Notes: a model not told the origin generated them from the letters alone. DNA of 64,000 bases from Rhinopomastus cyanomelas (GCA_013400115.1 VXBP01004455.1:496001-560000), one strand, 5' to 3'. Positions 36,634-48,490 are shown, counted from the first letter of the stretch. Made by a program: numbers and translations.

Positions 36634-36929
36634 TGTTGTGGTTTGTGACTGTCAGCAAACTAAAGGAGACACCCAAAGTGCTTTTATTCACAAGTATGTT
36701 TGGCATTATTGCTTGACATGGTCTTCTCATCCCGTGAGGTGACACTGCAATGCTGTATGAGACTAGGGGGACAAGGTTCTCTTCTCAGGAACCTTCAGGT
36801 CACCTCTCAGGGGGTCTCTGCCCCTTGCTGTTATGGGATTTTGGGGAGGGATACCTTCGGTTCTCATTATCTTAACTTCCCATGGTAGCTGACTATTGGC
36901 TGTTGCTTGTTGACATTCAACACCCCACA
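36634..36929 (-). mobile_element. Possible solo or partial LTR
   Basis: Read on the minus strand the segment starts TGTGGGGTGTTGAATGTC (right end; alternatively TGTTGAATG at 36922) and ends ACAAACCACAACA (left end), giving TG...CA termini. A CCAAT box (AGCCAATAGTC) lies near the start. AATAAA lies at 36683-36688, about 50 bases before the end, as in a short U5. Upstream of its start is a G-rich GTGGGGAGCGCA, a weak polypurine-tract candidate. The ends also show an 8-bp inverted repeat, GGGTGTTG/CAACACCC. No target-site duplication was found. Confidence 0.4.
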
Positions 36930-37379
36930 TGCGCTCCCCACAAGCTGCAAAAAGCAATACAGAGGGGCACAGTTTGAGGACAAACCAAGTGTGATCAGTC
37001 CAATCATTAAAACTTTCTGGCTTTTGGGTCTGAACAGCCATGTGGTGTTTAGGTTGAGACTTATGCAAATACGGACAGTTAGGTGTCACGTAAGTAAAAA
37101 AAATCTCACAGAACCATGATGCAAAATCCTTTTGGTGGGTGAAAGCGACCTTTCAGCTGAGCCCTTCAAGAACAGCAAAGATCTTTCTTTTCTGCACATC
37201 CATCTGCCGTTTCTTTTTGAGTCTGTCCTCTTCTTCAGTGCCAAGCTGCTCTGGATAACTTGTCCCAATTATTTACATGCCAGAGTTGTTTTCAAAAGTC
37301 AGTATCATTCAATCAGCATGCTGTTGGCTACCTATTAAATAACAAAATCTAGGCTCCTATAAAATACGTCAAGCATTTA
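36930..37379. other. Flank of the LTR-like segment, unassigned
   Basis: If the LTR call is right, this would be the internal 3' part of the provirus. The minus-strand frame (36763-37089) is not recognisable as a retroviral protein. Confidence 0.3.
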
Positions 37380-37930
37380 GCTTACTTTTTGTCTAATCCA
37401 CAGCACACCAAAGACCTGGTATTTACCTGAAAGCACATCTGAAATGCTAATGCAAATAATTAACTCCAGCTTGCAAACTTCATTTAGATTGTTCACTGAA
37501 CCCCACATTCTCTGAAGGTTTGAAACCAGAAGCTTTTTTTTTTTAAATAAGTCTTTTCTTAATACCGATTAAAACTGTAATTTGATATTTTGTCTCTATC
37601 TTGCTTAATTTGAAGTACAATTAAAGGATGTTTGCAATTGCCAGTCCTTTTCTACAACAGCAAACTTTTTTGCTGTTTTGTTCAGTAATTCTTTCAAGAG
37701 ACCGCACAACTTTTAACAAGGCTCCTCAACCTCCTTTCAATGTCCAATAACACTAGTTGCCTTCTTGCATCTTTAATGAATTTATCTCCCCCATCTCACT
37801 CCACCACCTCATTACTTTCATTGTATTCCCCTTTGACAGGTGGTCTTGTGGGTATAATGACACCATTAAATAGCTTTAAAATTGATAGTAAGAAAATAAT
37901 TATTGACTGAATCAGAATATAATCATCTGA
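37380..37930. promoter_or_regulatory. Weak conserved-element candidate with octamer
   Basis: AT-rich single-copy DNA containing GCTAATGCAAATAATTAACT near 37446. This combines a POU octamer (ATGCAAAT) with TAATTA homeodomain cores. There is no transposon signal. A regulatory role is inference from motif content only. Confidence 0.2.
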
Positions 37931-38136
37931 GATAAGGAACTTCACAGTGAGGGTCACAGAGCACTGGAACAGGCTGCCCAGGTTGCTGGTGGAGTCTCCT
38001 TCTCTGGAGATGTTTAAAACCCACCTGGATGTGTTCCTGTGAGACTTGGTCTAGGTGATCCTGCTGTGGCGGGGGCATTGGACTAGATGATCTTTCAAGG
38101 TCCCTTCCAATCCCTGATGTTCTGTGATTCTGTGAT
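37931..38136 (+). mobile_element. CR1 LINE (group B), 3' terminal 200 bp
   Basis: It enters at AAGGAACTTCACAGTGAGGG (the NFFTVRV block), passes CACTGGAACAGGCTGCCCAG and the VESPSLEMF block, then the 3' UTR GTGATCCTGCTGTGGCGGGG and TGATCTTTCAAGGTCCCTTC. It ends with TTCTGTGATTCTGTGATC. Low divergence indicates a fairly recent insertion. Confidence 0.95.
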
Positions 38137-40512
38137 CTTTACTTCTACAGCTGAATGAATGTCTTCCGGTGTTTGCTGAATTTAACTATTTCTCCTCTGC
38201 TTGATATCATCCACCAGGTTCACAGATGTTGATTTCTATGAATCATTAGAGTTTCATTCCCTATATGAAAAGGTTTATGGTCACCTGAAATATTCGAGGC
38301 TGCTCTTCTTCCCCAGTGATGGGGCACAAATGTGCTGGACTCCTATCAAATGAAGCCACTCCCAAGGAACCTGTACAGGCTACAGGATGTAGCTCTTTAC
38401 AGGACTCAAGAAAATTGTTCTCAATAAAAGTTTTTATGGTAGTGGAGTACAAAAAGCAACCAATGATTGTGGAGCTCTATTAATATTAAAATCCTTGATT
38501 CTTTGTGTCCAGTTTGTTTAAGGTGAGCCCGAGCACTCAAAAGAAACAGGCAGGATAGACCTTTTGCACTAATCTGAAAGCTTGATTAACTGCTCTTAAG
38601 AGTGATTGTGACCTGAAAGGCCAAGTCCAAGTATGCAGAGGGCACAGTCTCCTTTTCTCCTGTTACCTAAGTGTCAGAAGTGCTGCTCTCCAGCTAGGTG
38701 AGGAGAGGAAGTGTTGAATTAAGAGTCACCATGAGAAACACAATTACCACCACAACTGATCCCTAGTTGAGGACTGGCCTGCTTTGATTAGCATTTTTTT
38801 TTCAATTAATAGTCAAGCTGGAGCAGATGGGCCACTGACATTCAGAGATTTTGCTGTGGACATTACTGCTGGGCACAATCCACTGGTGATTGTTGAATAA
38901 TGTTTCACATTTACATTTTGCAGTTCACAGAACTATGACACCCTGTGTCAGTGCAAATAAACCTGTTACAGTCTGATACTGTGTTTGAGTCAGTAGATTG
39001 AAAATTGATCGTCTGACTTGCCTGAATATAAATCATGTATTTATTTACTCTGAACCATGGCATTGCAATAAGTCAATACATATTCATAAAATATGGCTTA
39101 GGCAAATTAACACTTGCCTATTGTAAATTACAACTGAAAAATAATTTTCAGTGTTCAGGAAGTTGAAAATGCAGTCCATTTTAAAATTGATTTGATGCAT
39201 TGCATTGTTAAACCATTCCCTGAATAATTTCAAACCATGAATTTAAATATAACACAAAGTCTGCTGACATACAGAAGAAATTTACCAATAAGAATAGCCT
39301 TTCTCTTCCATATATTGATGCTCCTTTGCATATATGTTTTAATTGACCAGTTCACTAAAAGAGTTATTTGATTTCATCCCATCCTATTTGCCTCACATTT
39401 CTGTTACAGAGAGATCTAAACCCTCCATAAATTTCTGATACCTTTATCCATGCTACACAGCTCCTTCCTTCATGAGTTAAAATATAATGTGTCATGTATA
39501 ATCAAGGTTAAAATATTAACTTATTAACTTGCATTGCTCCCGCCGGGATAAGTTATAGTACTTACTCATCTTGGCGAAAGAAATGCTTGGAAAATATATG
39601 GAAGTGGTGGCTACGGGGAAACAGGACTTTAGCTTTGGCTAGGGACTGCGCAGAAGATATTTGTATCTTTGCTCTGCCTGATGTGGTTCAACTCTCTGAA
39701 CCTAACTGTTCTGCCTCTTGGGTGATTGCCTTGTCCCTGGGCTACTGAACATTAATGTTGCCATGAAGTGCTCTTCACAAATGGTCAATAGCTGTTGCCA
39801 CTGGAGAAGGGTAGAATCTCTTCACTGTATGTCCCAGCTTTCACTAATTAGTGGTGAAGGTACGTAGCCAGCAGTGTTTTCCTCTGTGTTTATAGCTTTT
39901 ACTGGCTTTTCAGCCTATTTGAAGATGTTTCCTGTGTTCTATCTCCCTGATATTTACTGTAAATTAGATATCAGCCCTGAGTGGCCTTTCAGAATTTTCT
40001 CTTAGTACCTGGGGTTTTTTTGGTAAAGTGCTTCTCTGTTTGCAAACTGGAATTTTTGAGTGAGAATATGTTGTTGAAAAAGCACACTGATACAGACAAC
40101 ATGAAGTATGTGTGGAAATGGGGTGTGGGTGGATGTGAGTTTCTCAGTTCTTCAAGGAGGCAGGTGCCTTGCTTCAGAAATTACTTCCTTCTGCCAAAGA
40201 ATTTAGAGTGTGATAATCATATCTGGCAATCTTCTCTTCTGCTGAGTAATGCATTAATCTTCAAGTGTGTACTTAGCTATGGAAGTCACCATGGGTGAGG
40301 GAGATGGTGTTCAGCTGAAATCAAGTTTAAATTAGACTATGAGAAGTGTAAGGACAGGAGAAGGATGACTCAAATTTGTACAACAAAACTATGGATTTTC
40401 AAAGTTTCTTGTGGTGAACACTACTGGCTGTGTGACACAGGTTTGTCTTTGTGGAAATATAAAATCTTAAAGCAGGTTCACACTAAGCCTGAATTTTCCA
40501 CTTTCTGTCCAT
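38137..40512. other. Unique AT-rich sequence, no gene recognised
   Basis: About 2.4 kb. The part 38990-39340 is notably AT-rich and non-repetitive and could hold conserved elements. No exon, RNA gene or transposon was recognised. Confidence 0.45.
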
Positions 40513-40681
40513 GTACTGGGCTGCCCAGGGAAGTTGTGGAGTCTCCTTCTCTGAAGATGTTCAAAACCTGCCTGGATATGTTGCTGTGCGACTTGGTCTG
40601 TGTGATTCTGCTGTGTGAGGGGGATTGGACTGGATGATCTTTCGAGGTCCCTTCCAATCCCTAATGTTCTGTGATTCTGTG
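40513..40681 (+). mobile_element. CR1 LINE (group B), 3' terminal 170 bp
   Basis: It starts at CTGGGCTGCCCAGGGAAGTT and contains the ESPSLKMFKTCLDMLLCDL coding end. The 3' UTR is GGATTGGACTGGATGATCTT, CGAGGTCCCTTCCAATCCCT, with tail TTCTGTGATTCTGTGA. It is 5' truncated. Confidence 0.95.
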
Positions 40682-42854
40682 ACATGAAGTCACAGCACAG
40701 GCTTGTAAGTTTTGCAGCTCTCTGCATGAGGCTCAGGTTAAACCCCACATAAATCACAGGCCAGCCACCAAGTAGACACAGCCATAGCTCTAACTCCAGA
40801 ATGCATGTTGTCTTCAAGACGCATCTATATTAGTAGTTTAGTGTGTGTCGGGAGAGAGCTTTTGAAGAAAACCACATGTTCACCTGCTTTACTGTGCTTT
40901 TATCCACACAGCAGAGTGGTCTTGAAGTGCACAAACTGGATTTCTTTGATATGAAAGTAACCACAAGATGTGTTCCACAATTGCCCCAAATGCACTCCAA
41001 CTGTTAACGGACATTCAGTTCACTGGAACTGACCAGAGCCAGGCTAGTGTCAGTCTCACTGGTAGCATGTGTGTGAGTGCTTGTCCTTCCCACCAGTTAT
41101 TTCCTTTCCAGATACCTAGACTTGGGCTACTCACCAGTTTAGGTGAGGTTTTTTCCTGTACAGGAAACAGGTAGACTGGTAGATTATTTCCCTATTCTCT
41201 TTCTCGTGTGTGCTCAGTGAGCTGGCTGTCTGGCATTTACTCATGACAATCTGGCTCTTACCAACCTGTTTCGTTGTCCAGTTTTGATCCTTAGGCAGCT
41301 CTCTGCACAGAGCTGGTCCTGGTGATTGCTCAAACTTGCAATTTTGTCAGGAGAGCAGACAAAGCAGCGGAGACTGGATCAGGCTGAGGCATAGCTGAGA
41401 GATGCTAAAGCTCAAGTACTGGATGATGAGACCTGACTCTCTGGTGAAAAGTATGTTCTGAACTGCATCTCCATTAGGATAAAGTTCATCCAATCTCTGA
41501 TTTCTGTGACCTTGCCTTGAGTGTGGAGCAGATAAATGTGGAGAGATGCAGAAGGGAACAATCTACAGATAGCAATGGCCTTTACTCACCAATAAAGCTA
41601 CCTGCCTTGATGACGGAGTGGGTTGACTCCACTTCGATGCCTGCTCACAAATTAGTGCAGTTTGCCCTACTGTGCAAAACTCTTCCTAGAACCTAATTAT
41701 AGTTCCCTAAAGCTTCATGTTACATTGCCTTATGTTTCTATTTCTGACTACCTGAGATAACGTTGATCTGTATAGCCAGTGAAGATGGATCTCCTATGCT
41801 GTCCAGTGGAAAGTGCACTCACTGTAGGTAAGGAGGGATGCTTTTCTTGACATTCATAGGGCATCAAGCAGGAGTGGTTTCTAGTGAGTTCTTAGACCTT
41901 GAGTTTCTTTTTTCTACTGATCTCACAGATGAAGTTTATCCTCCAGAGTTGCAATCAAATGACATCTTTTCAGGATTTGTTCCCAAGGGTAATGATCACT
42001 ATGTGATAAACCCCAAAATTACTACTCCGGTGGCAGCTGCTCTTAATCGTAGTTATATGGGCACTTTTATAAATAAATAAAATGTTTGCAGAAGGCAAAT
42101 CTATAACTCTGAATAATGTTGAGTTCATGACTTGTGAAGACTTTTTGAGCTTAAAAAGAATTAGATTCTTAAAATAATAAATTATGACATGCAAAAGAGC
42201 AAATACAAGAGGACTGTTCCGACCTGTAAAAGATTTCACCAGTTGGTAATTCTAAGTGAATTGCCTAGGAAAATGCTAAATGATAATTTCCATTCCCATG
42301 AGTAGTTAATTTATGCTTTTCCTGCAATGGTAAATGGAACAGAGGTGGATTTTCTGTTGATATTGAATGAGATTATATGCCCAGCAAAAAGACAAAAGAG
42401 GAATTATTTCAGGCAATCATAAACAGGTTGTTACACATCCTGGGTTAAAAGGTTGGGTGAATTTATAGGCTATTTAGGAGACAGATGATTCACTTTATAT
42501 CACAGCTTGTGCCCTTCATCACTGATTTTGAGTAGCACAGGAGGGTCCCTGGGGAAATAGAGGCATTCAGTAGGTTAGTTTATGAGACAAGTGGTGAACT
42601 TGTATACTTGAAATATGTAACTTTATTTGCTTAGTCTGCTTTGGAAAAATCTGAAGTAACTGTGCTGTTTATTTTATTTGGTGAAATCTAATTTATCATT
42701 CTTTGAGACTTGTACCTTACACAATGCCCTCCTATACCTCTCAATTTATAGACTTCAGGTAATAAAATGGATTTGACCCTTCTCCCGAAGGTCCTAATTT
42801 TAATTTCTCCTCCTTTCTTTACTGTCTACGGAGTACTTCTTTCAATTGAGACCC
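40682..42854. other. Unique sequence with one exon-like segment
   Basis: About 2.2 kb without a recognised gene or transposon. It contains the exon-like segment at 41929-41988. Confidence 0.45.
41929..41988 (+). other. Exon-like 60-bp segment (speculative)
   Basis: A pyrimidine-rich acceptor (TTTCTTTTTTCTACTGATCTCACAG, shown in part) precedes exactly 60 bp ending at CCCAAGG followed by GTAATG. In phase 1-1 it stays open and reads EVYPPELQSNDIFSGFVPK. Length divisible by three and matching phases are what a cassette exon would show. However, I recognise no protein, and short open segments with splice-like ends arise by chance in 64 kb. Confidence 0.15.
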
Positions 42855-42935
42855 ATGAGATCATCTAGTCCAACCCCCTACTCAAAGTAGAGTTAGCTAG
42901 AGTAAGATAGAGAGTTGACAACGTCTCTGGGTAAT
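42855..42935 (-). mobile_element. CR1 LINE, short 3' relic
   Basis: ATGAGATCATCTAGTCCAAC and CCCCTACTCAAAGTAGAGTT are the complement of the CR1 3' UTR. About 80 diverged bases survive, with no tail. Confidence 0.65.
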
Positions 42936-44855
42936 TAATATCCTTATAGCGAAACTGGTTTATTTTAATGTTTGCATAGAGTTTTCTATATTTCAGATTA
43001 TGCCTGTTTTTTCTCTGACTATTACTGAGCACCACAGAGAACAGTCAGGCAAAGCTCATAGTGTGTGGTGTAGGAACTGTTGAGTGCAGAGAATAATCAC
43101 CTTTCTAATCAGAGTTACTGTGGTTTCCTCTCCCTGGCTCTTTCCCCAACCCAGAAAGTAGCTCAGCAAGGTCCTCTGTCACTGTTTTGTCACCATTTCT
43201 TTCCTTTCTTCCTAGGTTTGCTAGGAACATGTGGCTTTTGCCCCTTCTTTGTGTGGTTGTCAAAAGTCAGAACCTTGGTAAGGTTCTTATGACCAATTTT
43301 CACTTTATTTCTTTTCCACATTTTCAGGGATTAGAGCTGGGGAAGTTCCAGACTGGACTCAGCAGAAGACAGGAACTCAGTTCCTGAAATGGATTCAGGA
43401 ATGTGCAGGTTGGGAACAAAGACAGAATGGACAGAATTCTCCTTGGATGCTGGCCATTGAAGAAGACAGCCTGACCCTGTGATCCTTCAGCTCTATACCA
43501 AATGTGTTGTATGTGGGATGGAATATCTTATTTGTCAGTGCTCCTACCCAGAGATGCAATCTCTTTGCTTTACAGCCTCCACAATACGGTACACAAGATT
43601 TAGCAGTGACTTTGTATTCAGAGGAGCAAGTATTATCAACCTCATTTCTGCACACCAGTCCTTGGTAGTGAATTGGATCTGAAAAGTCAGAAAGTCAGAA
43701 CTAAATTGACAGTGTAGGACTACCCAATAACTGCTGTTCCAAGTAATTCCCAGCACTTACGGCAGACCATGCCACTCCTGCGGTCCTTTCCATTTACAAC
43801 CGATTCTTGAGGATACAGAGACTCCTCATCCCCCCTCTTCCACATCTATTAATATGACAAATCCAAATGAGTACCATTTGTCTTGGATTCTGATGAGATG
43901 GTCAGAATGAACCAAGCCCAGCTTTTCTAACTGCAGTTACAAAAACTGCAGTTTCTATCCCAGTTTGAATTAAAATGTGTCTCTTTGATTTGCCCTTTGT
44001 ATCTACTGAAATACCGCTCAACATTCCAGGACCTTTTAAGACACTACAATACTTTTTCTTTTAGGTTAATGTCTGGAAAGTGTTAATTGTGTGCCACACA
44101 TGAGTGTTTCCACTTAACAGTTCCTCTACTCAGTTCTCTGGATAACTTTGATTTTGTCTTTGTGTTGTTTCGTATTTGCTTCTCACCAACTGCTCCCTTT
44201 TACTTAAATCCATGTTGTTATGTAGAGCACTACTGAGAGTTGAATGGAACTGAACATTGCTTGTCCAACATGGTGCACAGACATCTCTGCAAGCACTGCT
44301 ATTGATCCTTCAGGGAAATGTCATGTCTCTGAAACTCCAGCAGAGATCAATGTATGAGCAGAATGCGAAGAGCAATGAGATGTGCCAGCAATGGCAGCTT
44401 AATTTGAATCTTCCTGGTGTTCTGAATGCAGCTGTGTGGTTTACTGTGAAAGATAAATCACGTTAACTGTTTGAACTGCCTGTTTTGGGCTTTATACACC
44501 TGCTGCAGCAGTGAAGATGTTTCTTCACTGACACAAAGATAAGAACATGACAGATCGTAATATAAATGGGAGCTTTTGTATTTTCATTTTCAATGTGTTT
44601 CACATGCAAGATGATTGCATTTGGGTTCTTTTAAATTTTGGAGACCCATGAGGAGAAATGGCTTAGAAACTCTTTAGTACTTTCCTAAGGCTCTGCATTT
44701 CTACTCTGAAGCAGGAGACAAATTCCAGGAAAAATGTCCATCACCCTGATAGTGTCTGTAGTGTGAAAAGAGACAACAGTTAAGAGTCTGCTATGCAGTC
44801 TGTAGTTCTGTGTCTTCCTCTCAGTCAAATAAAATCATGCCATGACAGTTCTCAT
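42936..44855. other. Unique sequence, no gene recognised
   Basis: About 1.9 kb of single-copy DNA. Open frames are all under 90 codons and unrecognised. Confidence 0.5.
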
Positions 44856-44877
44856 CTGAGTCAGTCCACTGACTCAG
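44856..44877. promoter_or_regulatory. Palindrome of two AP-1-type sites
   Basis: CTGAGTCAGT and ACTGACTCAG form perfect 10-bp arms around a 2-base centre. Each arm holds a consensus AP-1/TRE core, TGAGTCA at 44857-44863 and TGACTCA at 44870-44876. Function is inferred from the motif only. Confidence 0.4.
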
Positions 44878-44922
44878 GGGAAGTCCACATGGTCTTTCTT
44901 TGATGTCTCCAGTCTACCAGAG

Positions 44923-45005
44923 ACTGCTGTGTTGGATCAGAGAGACCATATCCCCAAACGTGTGACTGCTGGGCTGGATCAGAGAAACATACCCCTAAAT
45001 GTGTG
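44923..45005. repeat. Two-unit tandem repeat, 42 and 41 bp
   Basis: The unit beginning ACTGCTG(T/G)G(T/C)TGGATCAGAGA and ending AAATGTGTG/AAACGTGTG occurs at 44923-44964 and 44965-45005 with about six differences. It lies directly beside the LTR-like segment at 45036. Confidence 0.8.
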
Positions 45006-45035
45006 ATGTACCTTCTCAGCTGGTCGTAATTCATT

Positions 45036-45240
45036 TGTGTGGTGGGTTCAAGACCACAATTAAAGATAAAGGAAAAGAAAATAAAGCAGTTAGGTCTCGA
45101 TGAGATCTCAGATAAAATTTTCCAGACAATGGATATCTTAGGGAATATGGAAAAGGGTTTATTAACTCTATAACTGTATACAGAAAGGAAGAAAAGGTTA
45201 AGCAAGTTAGTGCACACAAACTAGAAACTGTGTCACAAAT
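45036..45240 (-). mobile_element. Possible LTR end (U5 side)
   Basis: On the minus strand, GTTAATAAACCCTTTTCC carries AATAAA near 45157 and is followed by about 115 bases ending GAACCCACCACACA, a plausible LTR 3' terminus (TGTGTGGTGG on the plus strand at 45036). No 5' end, TATA box or target-site duplication was located, so the right boundary is arbitrary. Confidence 0.25.
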
Positions 45241-45618
45241 GCCATCACATATTCTGAGAAAAGTACAATGGGAGGTCACTATTGTATTGGTCCTTGGGTT
45301 TTTTTTCACATTAGAGACCTGGGGGAAAAAAACATGTCTGTAAGTAGAGACGAGTACCAACACCCTCTCTATTATTCATGTGTCATCCCTGCCTGCAAAC
45401 AGTGGCACCCTCGGCTGTCCAGGCTGGTGAATTCTTCAATTCTTCAGCGTTGCTTCTCCAGCTCAAGGCTCATTGGGCAGGCCTGATTCCTCAGCACCTG
45501 AACTGCATCCCTCAGTGAAGGAGACATGCTTTCAAGCAAAGAACCCAGACTCTGTCTTTCATGCCCAAGGTTTAAGGATTCTGAAATTAGCTAGCTGTCT
45601 GCAGGCTCTGCAGATGAG
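45241..45618. other. Unassigned sequence
   Basis: It could be the rest of the LTR-like element on its left. No diagnostic motif was seen. Confidence 0.3.
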
Positions 45619-45806
45619 GCCTGCATCTGGAATATTGTGCCCAATTTTGGGCTCCTCAGTCTAAAGGAGACAGGGAACTGGTGGAAAGAATCCAGTGGAG
45701 GGCAGTGGAAAGGTCTGGGGATTAGACCATCTCTCAAATGAGGAAAGGTTGACAAAGCTGGGACTATTTAGCCTGGAGAGAAGACTGAGAGGAGACCTTA
45801 TTCATC
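45619..45806 (+). mobile_element. Older CR1 LINE, left half of an interrupted copy
   Basis: It starts at CTGCATCTGGAATATTGTGC and runs through the GAATCCAGTGGAGGGCAGTG and GAGAGAAGACTGAGAGGAGA blocks. It stops at GACCTTATTCATC, where a minus-strand CR1 is inserted. The sequence resumes at 46261 with ATTCATCTCTATCGATATCT, restoring the normal CR1 order. Confidence 0.9.
45800..45806. repeat. 7-bp target-site duplication ATTCATC (left)
   Basis: ATTCATC occurs at 45800-45806 and again at 46261-46267, exactly at both ends of the inserted CR1. Removing the insert and one copy gives a continuous CR1 reading across the site. Confidence 0.85.
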
Positions 45807-46260
45807 ATAGAATCATTAAGGTTGGAAGAGACCTGAAAGATCATCCAGTCTAACTGTCAACCGTACCTCAGCATACCCACTAAACCATGTTTCCGAGGGT
45901 CACACGTACTTGTTTTGTGAACATCTCCAGGGATGACAACTGTAACATCTCCCTGGACAGCCTGTTCCTGACTACTCTTTAAGTAAAGAAATTTTTTCTA
46001 ATGTCTAGTCTGCACCTCCCTGGCATAACTTGAAGCTGTTTCCTCTTATCCTGTCAGTAGTGACTTGGGAGAAGAGAGCGACCCCCCCACCTCTGTAACC
46101 TCCTTTCAGGTAGTTGTAAAGAGCAACAAGATCTCCCCTCAACCTCCTTTTCTTCAGCCTGAAAAACCCCAGCTCTTTCAGCTGCTCCTGGTAAGATCTG
46201 CTCTCCAGACCCTTCCCCAGCCTTGTTGTCCTTCTTTGGACATGAAGGACAGTGTGTCCA
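45807..46260 (-). mobile_element. Younger CR1 LINE nested in an older CR1
   Basis: A 454-bp 5'-truncated CR1 on the minus strand. The plus strand shows the tail complement ATAGAATCATTAAGG, GTTGGAAGAGACCTGAAAGA, TCATCCAGTCTAACTGTCAA, and then coding complement with CTCCTTTCAGGTAGTTGTAA and CTCCTTTTCTTCAGCCTGAA. It belongs to an older subfamily than group B. Flanked by ATTCATC on both sides. Confidence 0.93.
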
Positions 46261-46403
46261 ATTCATCTCTATCGATATCTGAAGGGTGTATATAAGGAAG
46301 ATGCAGCCAAACTCTTTTCAGTTGTGCCCAGTGGCAGGACAAGGGGCATTTAGATATGAGAAAATACTTCACTGTAGATGTGACAAGACACTGGAACAGG
46401 CTT
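46261..46403 (+). mobile_element. Older CR1 LINE, right half of the interrupted copy
   Basis: It continues the 45619-45806 element: CTCTATCGATATCTGAAGGG, AACTCTTTTCAGTTGTGCCC, AGTGGCAGGACAAGGGGCAT, then CACTGGAACAGGCTTGG. The remaining 3' UTR and tail are lost or unrecognisable. Confidence 0.88.
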
Positions 46404-48490
46404 GGCTTTCAATGCCAACTCCTATAAAGGAGTGGAATGAATGCTGGATTTTATCTGTGGTCAGTGTCAGCCAGAATATGTTCCCTTCGTGTAAAGTAAG
46501 TAGAACAAACAGGATCAGAAATGAAAGATGATCTGAATTATATTTTCAGAATACTTAAGGGGCTAATGAGAGGTTGTAAAAGGAAAAATTAAAAAACGTA
46601 TAGTTTTCCCCTGTGCTGAGAATGAGCAATAAACTATAAAAATAATTTCTGATCTTTTTTCCTCCTGAACTTTAAAATCCCAACCCTGCTTAAGTCTAAG
46701 CAGTCAGATATCTCAGGGATCCAGCTCCATGCAATTATTTTCCTTGTCTGGCAGTTAAAATAATAAAAAGATGTGAGGTACAATGGCACAATCTATCAGG
46801 CACATTCAGATGTGGGTAAAGTAAGTTGCACAATTCTCTTAATATTTGTGAGAGTACAGCAGGAATGAATACTGAATAGAACTCTATATCTTAAAGACAT
46901 ATTTTCAGAGGTTACTATTCAGCTTAATAATGAGCAGATCAGCGCGTTTTTTACTTCAGAAACTCTCAGTTTTACTTTTTGATCAAAGGACAAAAACTTT
47001 TAACCATGTGGTCTTGAGATTATTTGAGTGAGGTTTTCCTGATGATGAAGGTAAAATGGGAGTTACTTTTCAATGCATTGTCCAAAGCCCGTGTAAAGAC
47101 AGCCATTATGATTAGAAGGACTATTTTTGTGACATTCTAGTTTCTGCTACCTTTCAATTTAAAAAAAAAAAACAAACCAGTACCTTTTTTCATTAAATGT
47201 AACCTACTTGTACAGTTCACTTATACTGTGATATATAATACACTATTCTGAGGGAGAATGTGCACACAAATCTTACAGAAAAAAAAGCAATTTTAGTCCT
47301 AAGTCTTCTGTAGATAATAGAAATCCCAGACATTCTGTGATGCTGTGATTCTATTATCGCTGTTATTTACTGTTGTTGAAGGCTTAAGAAAGATCTGAGA
47401 TCCAGGCATAGGAAGGCAAGCAAGTGAGGACAAGTGGTTTGAGAGTATAAGTTGAGATGGCTAAAAGGAAATGTATCAAAATTGATTTTCAAAGGAAACC
47501 ACATTTTGATTAACCACACTTTTTTTCACAGTGAGAAGGGGAATTCCTGTGTGATACTAGAGAGAGCATCTTAGAATAACATCTTTCTCTTCTACCATTA
47601 AGACAGTCTAGAGGTTTCCATTTGAGCCAGATACTCTGGGCTCTGCGAAAGAAATAGGCTTGTTTAAGGTTTTCCTTTTGTCTACCTTAGGAAGAAATTC
47701 TTTTCTATAAGTATCTATTAAAGGATGGTCTATTAACTATAAAGCAGTCAAAGTATATAGTCTAGCTCAGATGTAGATGCTTTCATTGTAGATGTCTTGA
47801 ATTATATAAAAATAAATATCTATTTTCCTCTATGTTTCAAAACTCTTTAGCATTTTTTGAGAAATTATCCTACCCTTCAAACTTGGTTCTTTGCTTCTGG
47901 TTTTCTACTTTTTAGTAAATGCTCTACTTTGAGCAAGTGTTACTTTTAAAAATAATCTGTTATCACATAAAGGTCTCATTAGCTTCCCAGAAATTACTTG
48001 ATTTGATCTTCCACAGTCTTAACAGTTAGCAGTGACTCACTAGTACATGGATGATACTCAGTTCTGTCAGAAAGACTAAGGTCAGTTTTCTCACTCTCAG
48101 TTGTCATGAGTAATGGTGGCACAGAAGCTTGTCTGGAAATGCTGCAATGGAAAGAAGGAGTCTGCTAGATGCCTTCAGGAGCAGCCAATAAATTCAGAGT
48201 GATTCAGTCAGATAAAAAAGGTCAGAAAATGGAAGCCTGGCACAGAGAAAAAAATCAATTAGATCAATACTAAGCAAAAATATTGCTGTTTTATTCCAAC
48301 CAAAGTAAATTGTACTACTGCAGGCATTGCTTTTGTCATCCTGCTTTTCCCCTGCAGATTCTTGTCTGTGTGAAAAGATGCAGAGTGACACTGTTTTGAC
48401 GGAGTGAAGCTGCTATGAAAGCCATTTAAAGGTCCTTTGGGTAAATCTTTAATGCTGAGGTATTCCACCTGTAGTATTAGAATAAAAAGT
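46404..48490. other. Unique AT-rich sequence, no gene recognised
   Basis: About 2.1 kb. It includes a 12-A run at 47161-47172. A 30-bp phrase at 47325-47352 (CATTCTGTGATGCTGTGATT) looks like an orphan CR1 tail. No exon was recognised. Confidence 0.45.

Noticed and set aside
36763..37089. 108-codon minus-strand frame beside the LTR-like segment
   Set aside because: Considered as a retroviral envelope remnant, but no motif could be assigned, and it runs into the LTR.
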